Of a DNA stretch of 45,613 nt, positions 15,484 to 22,832 are shown in pieces; the first letter of the stretch is position 1; every line of letters begins with the position of its first letter. The translations under genes and the position numbers were made by a program. The notes beneath the pieces were generated by a model. It ran no database searches and was not told the origin of the DNA. It worked only from the letters and a program-made list of their open reading frames with translations. Source of the stretch: Anaerolineae bacterium (lineage in GTDB: Bacteria; Chloroflexota; Anaerolineae; Aggregatilineales; Phototrophicaceae); the NCBI GenBank assembly GCA_022823945.1, contig JAJEBK010000023.1, positions 1-45,613 on the forward strand, written 5' to 3'.

Positions 15484-17313
15484 ATGTCTAATCAAAGCAG
15501 TCGTCCACGCTTTGTCGGCGGCAGCGGCGGCTCGAGGCCCACAGGCGAAAAAGCCAGAGACCGGCGTGGCACATTGCGGCGGCTGGCTGATTATTTGCAG
15601 CCTTATCATGCGCGGCTGCTGCTGGTGGCGGCGCTGGTTGTGGTGGCGACTGTGCTGGGGCTGGCTGGTCCGGCGTTGCTGGGACGGGCGATAGACGCCT
15701 ATGTCCTGCACGACGATGTCGAGGGGCTGGCGCTGATGGTGGCGCTGATGACGGGGGTGTATGTGCTGCAGGGCGTTTTTACGGCTGTGCATGGCATCAT
15801 CATGACCCGCGTCGGGCAGCACTTTGTCGCGGATATTCGCGCGGCTTTATTCCGGCATTTTCAAGCGCTTTCCATGGATTTTCACGACCGGCACCGCGTG
15901 GGCGATCTGATGAGCCGCATATCCAACGACAGCGAGACCATCAACCAGATCTTGTCCAACGGGTTGATACAATTTACTACCAACATTTTGTCGCTGGGTG
16001 GGATCATGGTGGCGATGCTGCTGCTGAACCTGCCACTGGCGGCTGGCACATTGATCATCTTGCCCGTCATGCTCTACATCACCAAGCTGGTGACAGAACG
16101 AACGCGCCGGGCTTTCCGCGGAATGCAGAAGAACCTGGGCTGGCTGAACGCGGTGATGGAAGAAAACATCACGGGCATCCGCGCTGTGCAAGCCTATGCC
16201 CAGGAAGGGGCGGCCATCGCCCAATTCCAGCGAGCCAGCCAAGCCTATCGAAGGGTCGGCATCCGCGCCGATTTCATCACGGCTGCGTTGGGACCGATGT
16301 TCACCACCATGATGATTTTGACTGTGGCGGCGACGGCGCTGCTGGGTGGCTGGCTGGCGCTGCAAGATGCCGTGTCGGTGGGTGTGATCGCGGCATTTGT
16401 CATCTATATCATGAACTTCTTTCGCCCCATGCGCGGCATCGCCATGGTGTACAACCAACTGCAATCGGCATTGGCTGGCGCAGAACGCATCTTCGCCGTG
16501 CTGGATGAAAGGCCCAGTGTGGTCGATGCGCCAGCTGCTGTGCCGCTGCGCGATATTCGTGGCGCGGTCCGATTCGCTTCGGTCAGCTTTGCCTATCAGC
16601 CGGGTGAATGGGTGCTGCGCGATATCAGCCTGGATGTGCAGCCCGGTCAGACCATCGCCCTGGTGGGACCAACCGGCGCGGGCAAGACGACCATCATCAG
16701 CCTGCTAAGCCGATTCTATGATGTCAGCGCCGGCAGCATTTGCATTGATGGCCAAGATATCCGCAGCCTGACGCAAGATTCCATCCGCGCGCAGCTGGGC
16801 ATCGTGCTGCAAGACACTTTTCTGTTCAGCGGCACGGTGATGGAAAATGTCCGCTATGGGCGGTTGGATGCGACAGACGATGAAGTGATACAGGCGGCGC
16901 GCCTGGCCAATGCCGATAGCTTCATTCATCTGCTGCCACATGATTATCAGACGCAGGTATCGGAAAAAGGGCACAACTTCAGCCAGGGGCAGCGGCAACT
17001 GCTGGCCATCGCGCGGGCGATTTTGGCAGACCCGCGCATCTTGATCCTAGACGAAGCGACCAGCAGCGTCGATACGCGCACGGAGGTTCACATTCAAGAA
17101 GCGCTGTTGCGTCTGCTGGAAGGGCGGACAGCTTTTGTCATCGCGCACCGTTTGAGTACAATCCGCAATGCCGACCAGGTGCTTGTCATCAACGACCAGC
17201 GCATCATTGAACGCGGCACGCATGACAAGCTGCTGGCGATGGGCGGCTTTTATGCGCAGTTGTATCGGAGTCAGTACGCGCGTCTGGACGAGATTGCTGG
17301 TGTGGCGGGGTAA
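15484..17313 (+). CDS. ABC exporter half-transporter with catalytic ATPase site (heterodimer subunit B)
   Basis: A 609-residue exporter subunit: about 30 N-terminal Gly/Ser/Arg-rich residues, six membrane helices (about 40-335) and an ABC ATPase (360-600). Walker A GPTGAGKT is at 395-402, Walker B has Asp523-Glu524, and the switch His is His555. The signature is FSQGQ (499-503) instead of LSGGQ. The noncanonical signature combined with intact catalytic residues is the mirror image of the gene at 13128, so the two should pair into one heterodimer with a single hydrolytic site. Normally such genes touch; here 583 bases containing a GxxExxY cassette separate them. The ATG lies just outside the right repeat arm. 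Confidence 0.9.
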   Translation: MSNQSSRPRFVGGSGGSRPTGEKARDRRGTLRRLADYLQPYHARLLLVAALVVVATVLGLAGPALLGRAIDAYVLHDDVEGLALMVALMTGVYVLQGVFTAVHGIIMTRVGQHFVADIRAALFRHFQALSMDFHDRHRVGDLMSRISNDSETINQILSNGLIQFTTNILSLGGIMVAMLLLNLPLAAGTLIILPVMLYITKLVTERTRRAFRGMQKNLGWLNAVMEENITGIRAVQAYAQEGAAIAQFQRASQAYRRVGIRADFITAALGPMFTTMMILTVAATALLGGWLALQDAVSVGVIAAFVIYIMNFFRPMRGIAMVYNQLQSALAGAERIFAVLDERPSVVDAPAAVPLRDIRGAVRFASVSFAYQPGEWVLRDISLDVQPGQTIALVGPTGAGKTTIISLLSRFYDVSAGSICIDGQDIRSLTQDSIRAQLGIVLQDTFLFSGTVMENVRYGRLDATDDEVIQAARLANADSFIHLLPHDYQTQVSEKGHNFSQGQRQLLAIARAILADPRILILDEATSSVDTRTEVHIQEALLRLLEGRTAFVIAHRLSTIRNADQVLVINDQRIIERGTHDKLLAMGGFYAQLYRSQYARLDEIAGVAG

Positions 17314-17349
17314 CAGAAACTGAAGCACAGAGGGCACAGAATCAACCAC
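17314..17349 (+). repeat. Partial CACAGAG repeat at the front of the third exporter gene
   Basis: CACAGAGGGCACAGAATCAA followed by CCACC (17326-17350) resembles the left arm at 14930 onward with its middle deleted. It occupies the whole gap between the stop of the second exporter gene and the coding region of the third. It probably replaced the original translation start of the third gene. Confidence 0.5.
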
Positions 17350-17364
17350 CGCGCAGCCAAGTTC

Positions 17365-19077
17365 TTGTCGTTTTATCGCCCCTATGTCGGGTTGCTGGCG
17401 CTGGACTTGCTGTGCGCATTCACCATCTCGGTGATCACGCTGGCGCTGCCATTGTGCGTGCGGCATATCACGCAGAATCTGCTGGCGCCGGGTACGCCCA
17501 ACCAAATGCGCGATATTGGGCTGATGGCGGGGCTGATGCTGGCGCTGGTTGCCGCGCATACCCTGTGCAATCTCTTTGTCGATTATCAGGGACACATGAT
17601 GGGCGCGCGCATGGAAAGCGATATGCGGCGCGAGCTCTTCGCTCACTTGCAGCGGCTGTCCTTCGGCTTTTATGATGAGCGCAAGACCGGCGAGCTGATG
17701 TCGCGCATCACCAGCGACCTCTTTGCCTTGTCAGAGCTGTATCATCATGGACCGGAAGATGTGGCGATCGGGCTGATCAAGTTCAGCGGCGTCTTTTTGA
17801 TCACATTGAGCATCAACCCGGCGTTGAGCGTGGTGATCTGCTTGTTCTTGCCGCTGATGTTCGTATATTCGCTGCATTTTAACCGCCGCATGAATCGCGC
17901 ATTGCGCCGCAGCAAACAGCGCATCGCCGAGATCAACGAGCAGGTCGAAGACAGCCTGGCTGGCATCCGCGTGGTGCAGTCATTCGCCAACGAAAACCTC
18001 GAGCAAGCCAAATTTGATGCAGCCAACGAGCGCTTTGTGCAGAGCCGCCGTCAGGAATACCGGGCTGAGGGCTGGTTCTATGGCGGGATGGAGGCATTCG
18101 GCCAGCTGATGACGATTGTGGTGGTTGTGTTTGGGGCGCTGGCGATCACGGGCGCTTCGCTGGATCTGGCGGATTTGATCACTTTCTTGCTCTATGTCGG
18201 CATCTTGATCGAGCCCATCCAGCGGCTGGTCAATTTCGCGCGCTGGTATCAAGAGGGCATCACCGGCTTCCAGCGCTTCATGGACTTGATCGAGCTGCAA
18301 CCGGCTATCCAAAGCGCCGATTCGGCCAATGGCACCGCGCCGCGCAACTGCCAGTTGGAATTGCGCGATGTCTGCTTTCGATACAGCGATGAGCATGCCG
18401 CGGTCTTTACCGATCTGTCCTTGCGCATTGAGGCTGGCGAATATGTGGCGCTGGTGGGGGCGAGCGGCATCGGCAAGACGACTCTGGGCGCGCTGGTCCC
18501 GCGATTTTATGAGGTCAGCGGCGGTGGCATCTGCCTGGATGGCGTGGATATCCGCGAATACAGCCTGAGGACATTGCGGCGCAGCATCGGCACAGTCGAC
18601 CAGGATGTATATCTGTTTGCGGCGACTGTGGCGGAAAATATCCGTTATGGCAAGCCAGATGCCAGCGAAGCCGAGGTGATCGCGGCGGCAAAACAAGCCA
18701 ATGCGCACGAGTTTATAGAAGCGCTGCCACAGGGCTATGACACAGAAATCGGGCAGCGCGGCATCAAGCTTTCGGCGGGACAGCGCCAGCGACTCAGCAT
18801 CGCCCGCGTATTTTTGAAAGATCCGCCGCTCTTGATCCTGGACGAAGCCACCAGCGCGCTTGACAACGAAAGCGAACGGATCGTGCAGCAATCGCTGGAA
18901 CGGCTCATCGAAAACCGCACCACGTTGGTGATCGCGCATCGGCTATCGACGATTCGCAATGCCGACCGCATCCTGGTGCTCGGCGATGGTGGAGTCGTTG
19001 AGCAGGGCAGCCATGCGCAACTCTTGGCGCGGGGCGGAGCCTATGCGCGGCTACACGCCTTGCAGGCTGCGGATTGA
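17365..19077 (+). CDS. ABC exporter half-transporter, probably homodimeric
   Basis: A 570-residue ABC exporter from the TTG at 17365: six membrane helices (about 5-290) and an ATPase (330-565) with Walker A GASGIGKT (365-372), signature LSAGQ (469-473), Asp493-Glu494 and switch His525. All catalytic positions are intact, so unlike its two neighbours it can work as a homodimer. The start is uncertain: the frame stays open to the previous stop, no ATG or GTG is available, and there is no clear ribosome-binding site. The protein probably begins slightly upstream (a KFLSFYRPY stretch would be the usual N-terminus), where a CACAGAG repeat now lies. It could be read by coupling from the upstream gene. 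Substrate unknown. Confidence 0.85.
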   Translation: MSFYRPYVGLLALDLLCAFTISVITLALPLCVRHITQNLLAPGTPNQMRDIGLMAGLMLALVAAHTLCNLFVDYQGHMMGARMESDMRRELFAHLQRLSFGFYDERKTGELMSRITSDLFALSELYHHGPEDVAIGLIKFSGVFLITLSINPALSVVICLFLPLMFVYSLHFNRRMNRALRRSKQRIAEINEQVEDSLAGIRVVQSFANENLEQAKFDAANERFVQSRRQEYRAEGWFYGGMEAFGQLMTIVVVVFGALAITGASLDLADLITFLLYVGILIEPIQRLVNFARWYQEGITGFQRFMDLIELQPAIQSADSANGTAPRNCQLELRDVCFRYSDEHAAVFTDLSLRIEAGEYVALVGASGIGKTTLGALVPRFYEVSGGGICLDGVDIREYSLRTLRRSIGTVDQDVYLFAATVAENIRYGKPDASEAEVIAAAKQANAHEFIEALPQGYDTEIGQRGIKLSAGQRQRLSIARVFLKDPPLLILDEATSALDNESERIVQQSLERLIENRTTLVIAHRLSTIRNADRILVLGDGGVVEQGSHAQLLARGGAYARLHALQAAD

Positions 19078-19095
19078 CCCTCTCAAATGGTCGTT

Positions 19096-19119
19096 CGTAG
19101 GGGCGAGGCGGTGACTCGC
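19096..19119. repeat. Short GTAGGGGCGAGGCGGTGACT repeat, copy 2
   Basis: Identical over 24 bases to 14896-14919 and placed 18 bases after the stop of the third exporter gene. Two exact copies at the ends of two paralogous genes could reflect insertion preference for gene ends or an old local duplication. The flanks beyond the repeat are not alike, which favours insertion. Confidence 0.65.
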
Positions 19120-19167
19120 CCGATTTGCCCCCTCAAGCACCTGGTGGGCGAGCGGGAACTGGAAGTG

Positions 19168-19250
19168 TAGCGGGAGAGGGGCTCGAACCCTCACGCCCAG
19201 TCGGGCAGGTGCTTTTAAGGCACCCGTGTCTGCCATTCCACCATCCCGCC
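19168..19250 (-). tRNA. tRNA-Leu (anticodon UAA)
   Basis: On the minus strand this 83-base stretch folds as a class II tRNA. The acceptor stem GGCGGGA pairs with TCCCGCT, with a G-U at the outermost pair. The D-arm region is TGGTGGAATGGCAGACACG, the anticodon stem GGTGC/GCACC encloses loop CTTAAAA with anticodon TAA, and there is a long variable arm. The T-arm is GAGGG-TTCGAGC-CCCTC, and the discriminator A is typical of leucine. CCA is not encoded. It reads UUA codons, rare in this GC-rich context. It stands alone, convergent with the exporter genes. Confidence 0.93.
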
Positions 19251-19284
19251 GCAGGCAAAGTCTAGCCGCGCTGCATTCGCCTGG

Positions 19285-19638
19285 CTAGACCTCGATAATC
19301 TCGTCGGCGTTTTTGCGCTTGCGCGGCATCTGCGGGCGGCTGTCTTTGTTGAAGATCATCAGCAAGCCCAAGCCGATGAACAGCAGCGCCACGAAGCTGA
19401 CCCTGATGCCGATCAAGGAGCTTAGCACCGGCGGCAGCGCAAATGCCAAGCCGATGGCGATCATCCAAAATGCGCTGCCCTGGGCTTGCCAGCGCTTGCC
19501 TTTGACAAATGCGCCGGCCAGCTTGGACGCCGCGATAACGAAAAATATGCCAGGAAACCAATATCCCGATACGAATAACAAGCCCAGTCCAATGAAAAAT
19601 ACGCCACCAGCTACCTGGCTATGGTTCAGTTCGCTCAC
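19285..19638 (-). CDS. Small polytopic membrane protein, unknown function
   Basis: A 117-residue protein of unrecognised family. Hydrophobic segments lie at about 10-28, 30-45, 57-72 and 78-95, giving a probable four-helix bundle. A basic C-terminus (RPQMPRKRKNADEIIEV) is likely cytoplasmic. No cofactor motif or catalytic pattern is visible. It lies just upstream of the tRNA-Leu gene on the same strand, 90 bases beyond the end of the gene at 19729, so it may be the last gene of the glycosidase operon or have its own promoter. Confidence 0.6.
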   Translation of the reverse strand: MSELNHSQVAGGVFFIGLGLLFVSGYWFPGIFFVIAASKLAGAFVKGKRWQAQGSAFWMIAIGLAFALPPVLSSLIGIRVSFVALLFIGLGLLMIFNKDSRPQMPRKRKNADEIIEV

Positions 19639-19728
19639 TATGCCGCTCCTGCTGTCTTGTGAATGCCTACCTTGATAATAGCGTATACGCAGAAATACCA
19701 GTCGCGGGTGCGCCAGCTCGCAGGAAAA

Positions 19729-20586
19729 TCAACGTTCGGCGAAGACCACGCGATACGACTTCAGCGATTCGCGGTTGCCCTCGTAACAAAGTCCTGTGCG
19801 CAGGCTCTGGCCGACTGGTTCGGAAGTGTTGGGCATATCCAGCGTGTAATCGGTTTCGGCTGCCATTTGGAAGTCGGCATAGGCGAGGCCGCGGTCGCTC
19901 TTTAGCCCGCTGATGAAGATATCTTCCTGCGTTCCCCAGCGCGCGCGGATCTGCTGCCCGGGCAAGCCACGCCCCAGATAATCGACCACGGACACCTCGA
20001 TGACAGCCGGGCGGTCGACGGCGCAGAAAGATCGCAGCGAGATGGCTTCGAAGCGGCGCTGCGCAGACTGGACAGGGGGGACGAGGCGCGTTGGCTGGGC
20101 GGCTGCATCCAGCGGCGGCTTGGTGGGCACGGGCGTGCTGTGCGCGATCGCGCGAACGCTGTCATCCTCCCTGGCGGCGGGCGTCGGGGTAGCGTCGGGC
20201 GGCAGCAGTTGTTCGGCGCAACCGGCGCGTCCTTGCGCGATGTAGAATTGCGTGACAATTCGCAGCGCCTGGATGCCGCTTGGGCTGGCCAGATAGCCAC
20301 TGCTGCCCAGTTGGCAGGCGCTTTCTGCCAGCGCATCCAGCGGATCTGTGGCGCTGCGCAGGCTTATCAGCTTCTCCAATGCGGCTGTCAAATCGCCGCT
20401 GTGCGCATGTTCCAGGGCAACTGCCACCATATAGTGATTGCTTTGCTCGGGTTGCAGCTGCCAAGGCTCGGCATTGTCGCGCTGCAGCGGACCATAGAGG
20501 CGCGTAAGTGCCAGCCCCAGGGCGATGCCAATCACCAGCCCAAGCGCGAATATCCAGTTCGAGATGGTGGCCGGCGCGCGCATCAA
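19729..20586 (-). CDS. Membrane-anchored protein of the glycosidase operon, unknown function
   Basis: A 285-residue protein with one N-terminal membrane helix (about 9-30, IFALGLVIGIALGLALT) and the rest predicted outside the cell. Residues about 50-125 resemble the whole soluble part of the neighbouring 124-residue protein: YMVAVALEHAHSGDLTAALE here against YSIMIAAGYAHDGDLTGALE there. Both look like short helical repeats of tetratricopeptide character. A Thr/Pro-rich linker (about 130-175) leads to a C-terminal beta-rich domain (VDRPAVIEVSVVDYLGRGLP) ending in TGLCYEGNRESLKSYRVVF, with a beta-sandwich appearance. It overlaps the upstream gene by ATGA (20583-20586). The family is not recognised. 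Confidence 0.6.
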   Translation of the reverse strand: MMRAPATISNWIFALGLVIGIALGLALTRLYGPLQRDNAEPWQLQPEQSNHYMVAVALEHAHSGDLTAALEKLISLRSATDPLDALAESACQLGSSGYLASPSGIQALRIVTQFYIAQGRAGCAEQLLPPDATPTPAAREDDSVRAIAHSTPVPTKPPLDAAAQPTRLVPPVQSAQRRFEAISLRSFCAVDRPAVIEVSVVDYLGRGLPGQQIRARWGTQEDIFISGLKSDRGLAYADFQMAAETDYTLDMPNTSEPVGQSLRTGLCYEGNRESLKSYRVVFAER

Positions 20587-20957
20587 CTGCTCCCGCCAGC
20601 CAGGAAGGGCAGCACGGCTGGTGTTGCGCCGCCCAGTTCGGCTGCCAGCCTCGCCAGCATGCGGATATCGTTCAATTCGCGCGAGCCGCTGTTGATGATG
20701 CGTTCGGTGATCGCGCGCAGGTAGCTCGCCAGATCGCCGATTTCCAACAGCTGCAGCCGTTCCAGCGCGCCGGTCAGATCGCCATCGTGGGCATAGCCCG
20801 CGGCAATCATGATGCTGTAGTCGTCGCGGTGGGGTTGCGCCAGGTCGCTCAAGTGGCTATTGCGCGCCGCCGGGGGTGGATACAGCCAGCCAATCACCGC
20901 GCCAGCCAATGCGCCCAGCAGCAGCCCCAGGATCAAAGAGAGCAGGAAGCGCCGCAC
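20583..20957 (-). CDS. Small membrane-anchored helical protein, paralogue of its downstream neighbour
   Basis: 124 residues from a GTG start with GAGG upstream. One membrane helix (about 5-25, with glycines spaced GLLLGALAGAVIGW) is followed by WLYPPPAARN and a helical outer part (YAHDGDLTGALERLQLLEIG). The helical part matches the N-terminal half of the next protein (285 residues), so the pair probably arose by duplication and may form a complex. It starts 10 bases after the secreted glycosidase gene and overlaps the next gene by four bases, so the three form one operon. The family is not recognised. Confidence 0.6.
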   Translation of the reverse strand: MRRFLLSLILGLLLGALAGAVIGWLYPPPAARNSHLSDLAQPHRDDYSIMIAAGYAHDGDLTGALERLQLLEIGDLASYLRAITERIINSGSRELNDIRMLARLAAELGGATPAVLPFLAGGSS

Positions 20958-20967
20958 CGCCGCCTCG

Positions 20968-22374
20968 CTAGCGCATCAAAGCCCCGATTGTCTGGCAGGC
21001 TGGGCAGCTTCCATCCGGTCGGATGATGGCATAGCCGGCTTGTGGATCGGGGTCCCATTGCTCAAAGTCGATATTCCACACGATGAGCAGTTCGACAGGC
21101 GACCTGGTGTAGTCGGCGGCGATTGTTATGGCTTGCGCCAGCCAGGCAGCTTGCTCGGCGACGGAGGTATTGACTGCCCAGGCGAAGTTGCCCGGCAGGC
21201 GTCCATACCCTTCGGGCGACAGGTAGCCCAGCTCGGTGATGCACAGGGGGATGTCGTGGCTTTGGAAGTAATAGCCAGCGCGGTCCAGCTGGGATATGAA
21301 GTAGCGGGTGGGGTAGTCGTGGTCGCGGGGGTCGCCGCCCAGCTGTGAAGGCGGCAGCACGCCTTCGTTGTAGTGCACGCCAATGCAATCGGCATAATCG
21401 GCGATGCCGACATTGGCCATGCCGCGATAATAATTGTCGTCATTCCAGACTTTTGCGGGACCAAAGACGCTTTCTGCGCCAGTGGGAGAAAGCGCGCCGG
21501 TGATGACCAGCGTATCGGGATTGGTGGCTTTGATGGCGGCGTAGGCGGGGCGCAGCATCTCGGCATAGTTGCGGGGATGGATCTGTCCCTGCGTCCATTC
21601 GCGGTCGAGGTTCATCTCGTTCCAGACTTCGATGGCGTCTGCGCCCAGGCCGGCGACTTCGCCCAGGAATTCGGCATAGGCAGACAAGTATTCCTCACCG
21701 CCTTCGCTGAGATCGTGCACATGGCCCGTCACGCTGAGCAGCACCTTGAAACCGGCTTCGTGCGTCACCGTGATGCGATGGCGGGCGACGGTCAGGTCTT
21801 CGCCGGGGATGAAAGGAATCTGCCACTTCACCCAAGTCATGCCGGCGCTGTGCATGGCCTCGATAGCCTCTTCGCCGAAGTGCAGCACATGTCCGCCGAC
21901 CGGCAGGGGCAGGCGATTGATGACCGGCGGCGGGGGCGCCAGCTGCGGCTCGGACGCGGGCAAGATCAACTCGACCGGCTCGAGATTGACGAGGTCGCTA
22001 TTGTTGTTGTTGACCAAAATCGGACCCAGCGTGTAGAAGTGGCTGTCTTGCGCGCCGTCCACCGCATGCAGGCGCAGCTGATAAAAGCCGTCAGCCAGAA
22101 TGCCCGTGTTCCATTTGCCCAGCTCGGCATCGATAACAGGCGCGAAGCTGGGACTGACCACAGGCATCCAAATGGCGTCCGCGCCGGCGTCGTAGGGCGC
22201 CGCTTCGAAGAGATACCACTGCTGGTCGGCGATATTGGCTGTGCCGCGCAAGTCGACTGTGCCGCGCACCGTGTTGTAGACCGGGCTCCAGACCAGTGCC
22301 AGGTCATCCGACTGCGCCAGGGCTGCGCCGCCCAGTGCTGTGATCAACATGAGGACCAGGAGAAGGTTTCGCAT
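20968..22374 (-). CDS. Secreted glycoside hydrolase-like protein (clan A TIM barrel, GH39/GH5-like)
   Basis: 468 residues with a signal peptide (1-20, cleavage at GAALA-QSD). Residues about 25-150 form a beta-rich N-terminal domain (VYNTVRGTVDLRGTA, FYQLRLHAVDGAQDSHFYTL). A catalytic barrel spans about 165-460. The likely acid/base Glu is in DAIEVWNEMNLDREW and the nucleophile Glu in IPLCITELGYLSPEG, the strand 4 and strand 7 spacing of clan GH-A. The exact family is unclear; GH39-like and other uncharacterised clan-A groups are equally possible. GGAG precedes the ATG. It heads an operon with two membrane-anchored partners. Substrate unknown; plant or microbial polysaccharide is likely. Confidence 0.75.
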   Translation of the reverse strand: MRNLLLVLMLITALGGAALAQSDDLALVWSPVYNTVRGTVDLRGTANIADQQWYLFEAAPYDAGADAIWMPVVSPSFAPVIDAELGKWNTGILADGFYQLRLHAVDGAQDSHFYTLGPILVNNNNSDLVNLEPVELILPASEPQLAPPPPVINRLPLPVGGHVLHFGEEAIEAMHSAGMTWVKWQIPFIPGEDLTVARHRITVTHEAGFKVLLSVTGHVHDLSEGGEEYLSAYAEFLGEVAGLGADAIEVWNEMNLDREWTQGQIHPRNYAEMLRPAYAAIKATNPDTLVITGALSPTGAESVFGPAKVWNDDNYYRGMANVGIADYADCIGVHYNEGVLPPSQLGGDPRDHDYPTRYFISQLDRAGYYFQSHDIPLCITELGYLSPEGYGRLPGNFAWAVNTSVAEQAAWLAQAITIAADYTRSPVELLIVWNIDFEQWDPDPQAGYAIIRPDGSCPACQTIGALMR

Positions 22375-22415
22375 CGCCGCTCCGTTTTCGTTTTGCTTCG
22401 TTCCTGTCTATTAGA

Positions 22416-22681
22416 CCACAGAGGGCGCAGCGGGTACAGAGGTCGGCCGGCCTCTCGCCGGTCAATCGCGTCAAAACATAATTCCGCTACGACAGCGCCG
22501 AAGTAAACAAAACTTGACACAGAGATCATAGAGCGCACAGAGAACACAGAGAACAGAGAGAACACAGAGAGCACAGAGAGCACAGAGGTATAGATTTCTC
22601 GGTGTACTCGTTAAACTCGGTGAACTCGGTGGTTCATTTTTCTTTCATTTCTTTATTGGTCTTACTTCTGTGCCTCTGTGG
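22416..22681. repeat. CACAGAG/CACCGAG element without a gene
   Basis: This fills most of the 458-base gap between the divergent glycosidase and aminotransferase genes. It starts CCACAGAGGGC and ends CTCTGTGG, an inverted pair. Inside is an array of about eight CACAGAG-like units (22516-22588), then a right arm CTCGGTGTACTCGTTAAACT continuing CGGTGAACTCGGTGG (22599-22632). That right arm matches the one that follows the GxxExxY gene at 15434. A GTCGGCCGGC palindrome sits at 22443-22452. No frame encodes GxxExxY residues, so it looks like the same element type with the gene lost or never present. Confidence 0.65.
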
Positions 22682-22832
22682 CAAAATGACAATTTAGTGC
22701 GATTGCCTTGCGGCATCCCGCCTGGGTCCCGACAGGTCAGGGAAGGCGGGCGATGTTGTTGCCAGCGCATTGTGCGGGGGATATGGATGTGTTCAAATCG
22801 GGCAAAATGCGGGAATGGCGAGGAGCGGGGCG

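Noticed and set aside
19168..19250. tRNA-Leu as an integration site for a mobile island
   Set aside because: No integrase gene, no repeated tRNA 3-prime end, and no change in gene content on either side.
22515..22590. CACAGAG array as a possible CRISPR
   Set aside because: Units are seven bases with irregular, related spacing, not 25-40 base repeats with unique spacers, and no cas genes are present.
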